Origin: Beijerinckiaceae bacterium
Lineage (GTDB): Bacteria; Pseudomonadota; Alphaproteobacteria; Rhizobiales; Beijerinckiaceae
Direction: 5' to 3'
DNA length: 7,249 nt
Assembly (NCBI GenBank): GCA_947456315.1
Contig: CANGRU010000077.1
Coordinates: 1 to 7,249 of the forward strand
The position numbers and the translations under genes were made by a program. Of the stretch, positions 6,181 through 7,249 are shown one piece after another (position 1 is the stretch's first letter; every line of letters starts with the position of its first letter). The notes below the pieces were generated by a model. It had not been told where the DNA came from. It worked only from the letters and a program-made list of their open reading frames with translations, and did no database searches.

Positions 6181-6495
6181 TCAGCCTCGGGCGGCCTTTT
6201 CCTCATGCCCTGACATGCCTGTGCGACGACCAAGTTCGTCGAGCACATCTTGCAACGAAATGCCGCCTGCCTGAAGCGCTACCAATAGATGATAGAGGAC
6301 GTCGGCAGCTTCGGCCGTCATCGGTGTCCGCTCGCCTTGGGCTGTCGCCATGGCAAATTCCACGGCCTCTTCGCCGAATTTCTTGCCGCAATGGGCAACG
6401 CCCTTGTCGAGTAAGGTTTTGGTATAGGATTTCTCGGCATCAGCTGCGCTACGCGCTGCAATGATTGCGGCCAAGTCTTCAAGACGGAAAGCCAT
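6181..6495 (-). CDS. hisE: Phosphoribosyl-ATP pyrophosphatase
   Basis: HisE removes pyrophosphate from phosphoribosyl-ATP to give phosphoribosyl-AMP, the second step of histidine synthesis, in the cytosol. The 104-residue product is the stand-alone form and not fused to HisI. The all-alpha MazG-like fold is indicated by SYTKTLLDKG (23-32) and the metal-binding motif KKFGEEAVEFAMA (38-50) with Glu42, Glu43 and Glu46. The partner helix EAADVLYHLLVAL (62-74) carries Glu62 and Asp65. The ATG at 6493-6495 follows a clear GAGGAG (6504-6509) at 8 bases. The gene lies 15 bases downstream of hisF and 27 bases upstream of coaA, all on the same strand, so a common transcript is likely. The C-terminal tail SGHEEKAARG is variable. 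No defect is visible. Confidence 0.96.
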   Translation of the reverse strand: MAFRLEDLAAIIAARSAADAEKSYTKTLLDKGVAHCGKKFGEEAVEFAMATAQGERTPMTAEAADVLYHLLVALQAGGISLQDVLDELGRRTGMSGHEEKAARG

Positions 6496-6510
6496 GCCTC
6501 GGTCTCCTCG

Positions 6511-7249
6511 TTAGTCCATCCGGACAGGCAGGCCTGCCCTCTGCATATGCTCTTTGGCGGCACGGATTGTAAATTCGCCAAAGTGGAAAATAGATGCGGC
6601 CAGAACCGCTGTGGCATGACCGTCCCGGATACCTTCGACAAGATGGTCGAGTGTGCCAACCCCGCCAGAGGCAATCAAAGGCACCTGAACGGCATCGGCA
6701 ATGGCCCGCGTCAGCGTGATATCGAAGCCCGATTTTGTCCCGTCGCGATCCATCGAAGTCAGCAGGATTTCGCCAGCACCCAGTGCGACCACTTCTTTGG
6801 CATAGTCCACCGCATTGATGCCTGTGGGCTTGCGCCCACCATGTGTGAAGATTTCCCAGCGGTCAGAAGCGACTTGCTTGGCATCAATGGCAACGACAAT
6901 GCACTGACTGCCGAATTTTTCAGCGGCTTCACGCACAAAATCCCGATTGTTCACGGCCGCCGTCATGATCGAAACTTTGTCAGCTCCGGCCAAGAGCAGA
7001 TTGCGAATATCATCGGTTGTGCGCACACCACCCCCGACGGTCAGGGGCATGAAGCAAGCTTCGGCGGTGCGGCGAACGACATCAAGAATCGTCCCACGAT
7101 TTTCATGGCTGGCCGTGATATCGAGAAAGCAGAGCTCGTCAGCACCCGCAGCGTCATAAGCAATCGCGCTTTCGACCGGGTCACCCGCATCTTTCAAGTC
7201 AACAAAATTCACGCCTTTGACGACGCGACCATCTTTGACGTCAAGGCAG
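6511..7249 (-). CDS. hisF: Imidazole glycerol phosphate synthase cyclase subunit (5' end off window)
   Basis: HisF pairs with the glutaminase HisH. It uses ammonia and PRFAR to make imidazole glycerol phosphate and AICAR, joining histidine and purine synthesis. The gene runs off the right edge. An internal GTG at 7210-7212 is not the start: the frame continues upstream through [18 protein letters not shown], the standard HisF N-terminus, so only about 8 or 9 residues should be missing. The (beta/alpha)8 barrel landmarks are all visible. The first catalytic Asp (CLDV) is at 7240-7242 and the second (AIDAK) at 6883-6885. The phosphate-binding loops are [10 protein letters not shown] and [11 protein letters not shown], and the C-terminal strand region is AASIFHFGE. 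The stop is TAA at 6511-6513. HisA is ruled out by the CLDV and IDAK contexts and the C-terminal HFGEFTI motif. hisH and hisA probably lie to the right. Confidence 0.97.
   Translation of the reverse strand, partial: CLDVKDGRVVKGVNFVDLKDAGDPVESAIAYDAAGADELCFLDITASHENRGTILDVVRRTAEACFMPLTVGGGVRTTDDIRNLLLAGADKVSIMTAAVNNRDFVREAAEKFGSQCIVVAIDAKQVASDRWEIFTHGGRKPTGINAVDYAKEVVALGAGEILLTSMDRDGTKSGFDITLTRAIADAVQVPLIASGGVGTLDHLVEGIRDGHATAVLAASIFHFGEFTIRAAKEHMQRAGLPVRMD

Noticed and set aside
1..7249. Mobile element, toxin-antitoxin, defence system, CRISPR array, tRNA or DnaA-box cluster
   Set aside because: No transposase or integrase motifs, no repeated spacers, no tRNA-like folds noticed, no TTATCCACA-type boxes seen by eye; the HTH gene has no toxin-like partner and all genes are core housekeeping.

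Overview
This is an ordinary, densely coded chromosomal segment of an alphaproteobacterium. The best fit is a relative of the Rhizobiales (Hyphomicrobiales), judged from protein flavour and gene order. The markers are a secB/fxsA pair next to dnaQ, a mitochondrial-Tim44-like protein (TimA) followed by MltA, an Smr protein and a small HTH protein, a ribokinase-family adenosine kinase, and a hisF-hisE-coaA run. Base composition looks even and moderately GC-rich throughout. I see no transposase, integrase, tRNA, rRNA, CRISPR array or other sign of transfer.

Layout from left to right. The first 182 bases are the 3' end of dnaQ (+ strand), whose stop codon shares four bases with the convergent secB stop. 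The minus strand then carries secB and, upstream of it, fxsA. A short non-coding gap (about 1196-1307) separates fxsA from a divergent plus-strand cluster: timA, mltA, smr and a HTH gene, packed with a 5-base gap and two ATGA stop/start overlaps. After 52 non-coding bases comes an adenosine kinase gene, probably in the same transcript. The right-hand third is on the minus strand and, in transcription order, reads hisF (5' end off the window), hisE, coaA. It converges on the adenosine kinase gene with only 3 bases between the stop codons.

Functionally the left half is about the cell envelope and protein traffic (SecB export chaperone, FxsA and TimA membrane proteins, MltA murein lytic enzyme), plus nucleic-acid housekeeping (DnaQ proofreading, Smr). 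The right half is nucleotide, histidine and cofactor metabolism: adenosine salvage, two steps of histidine synthesis, and the first step of CoA synthesis. PRPP/ATP-derived intermediates link the histidine and adenosine genes.

I found no clearly new multigene system. The points most worth a second look are small: a perfect 11-bp inverted repeat inside the 3' end of coaA facing the adenosine kinase gene, an MltA with no possible N-terminal signal peptide in its reading frame, a perfect dyad in the fxsA/timA divergent gap, and a palindrome/hairpin pair in front of the adenosine kinase gene. No gap exceeds about 130 bases, so there is no long non-coding stretch to account for.
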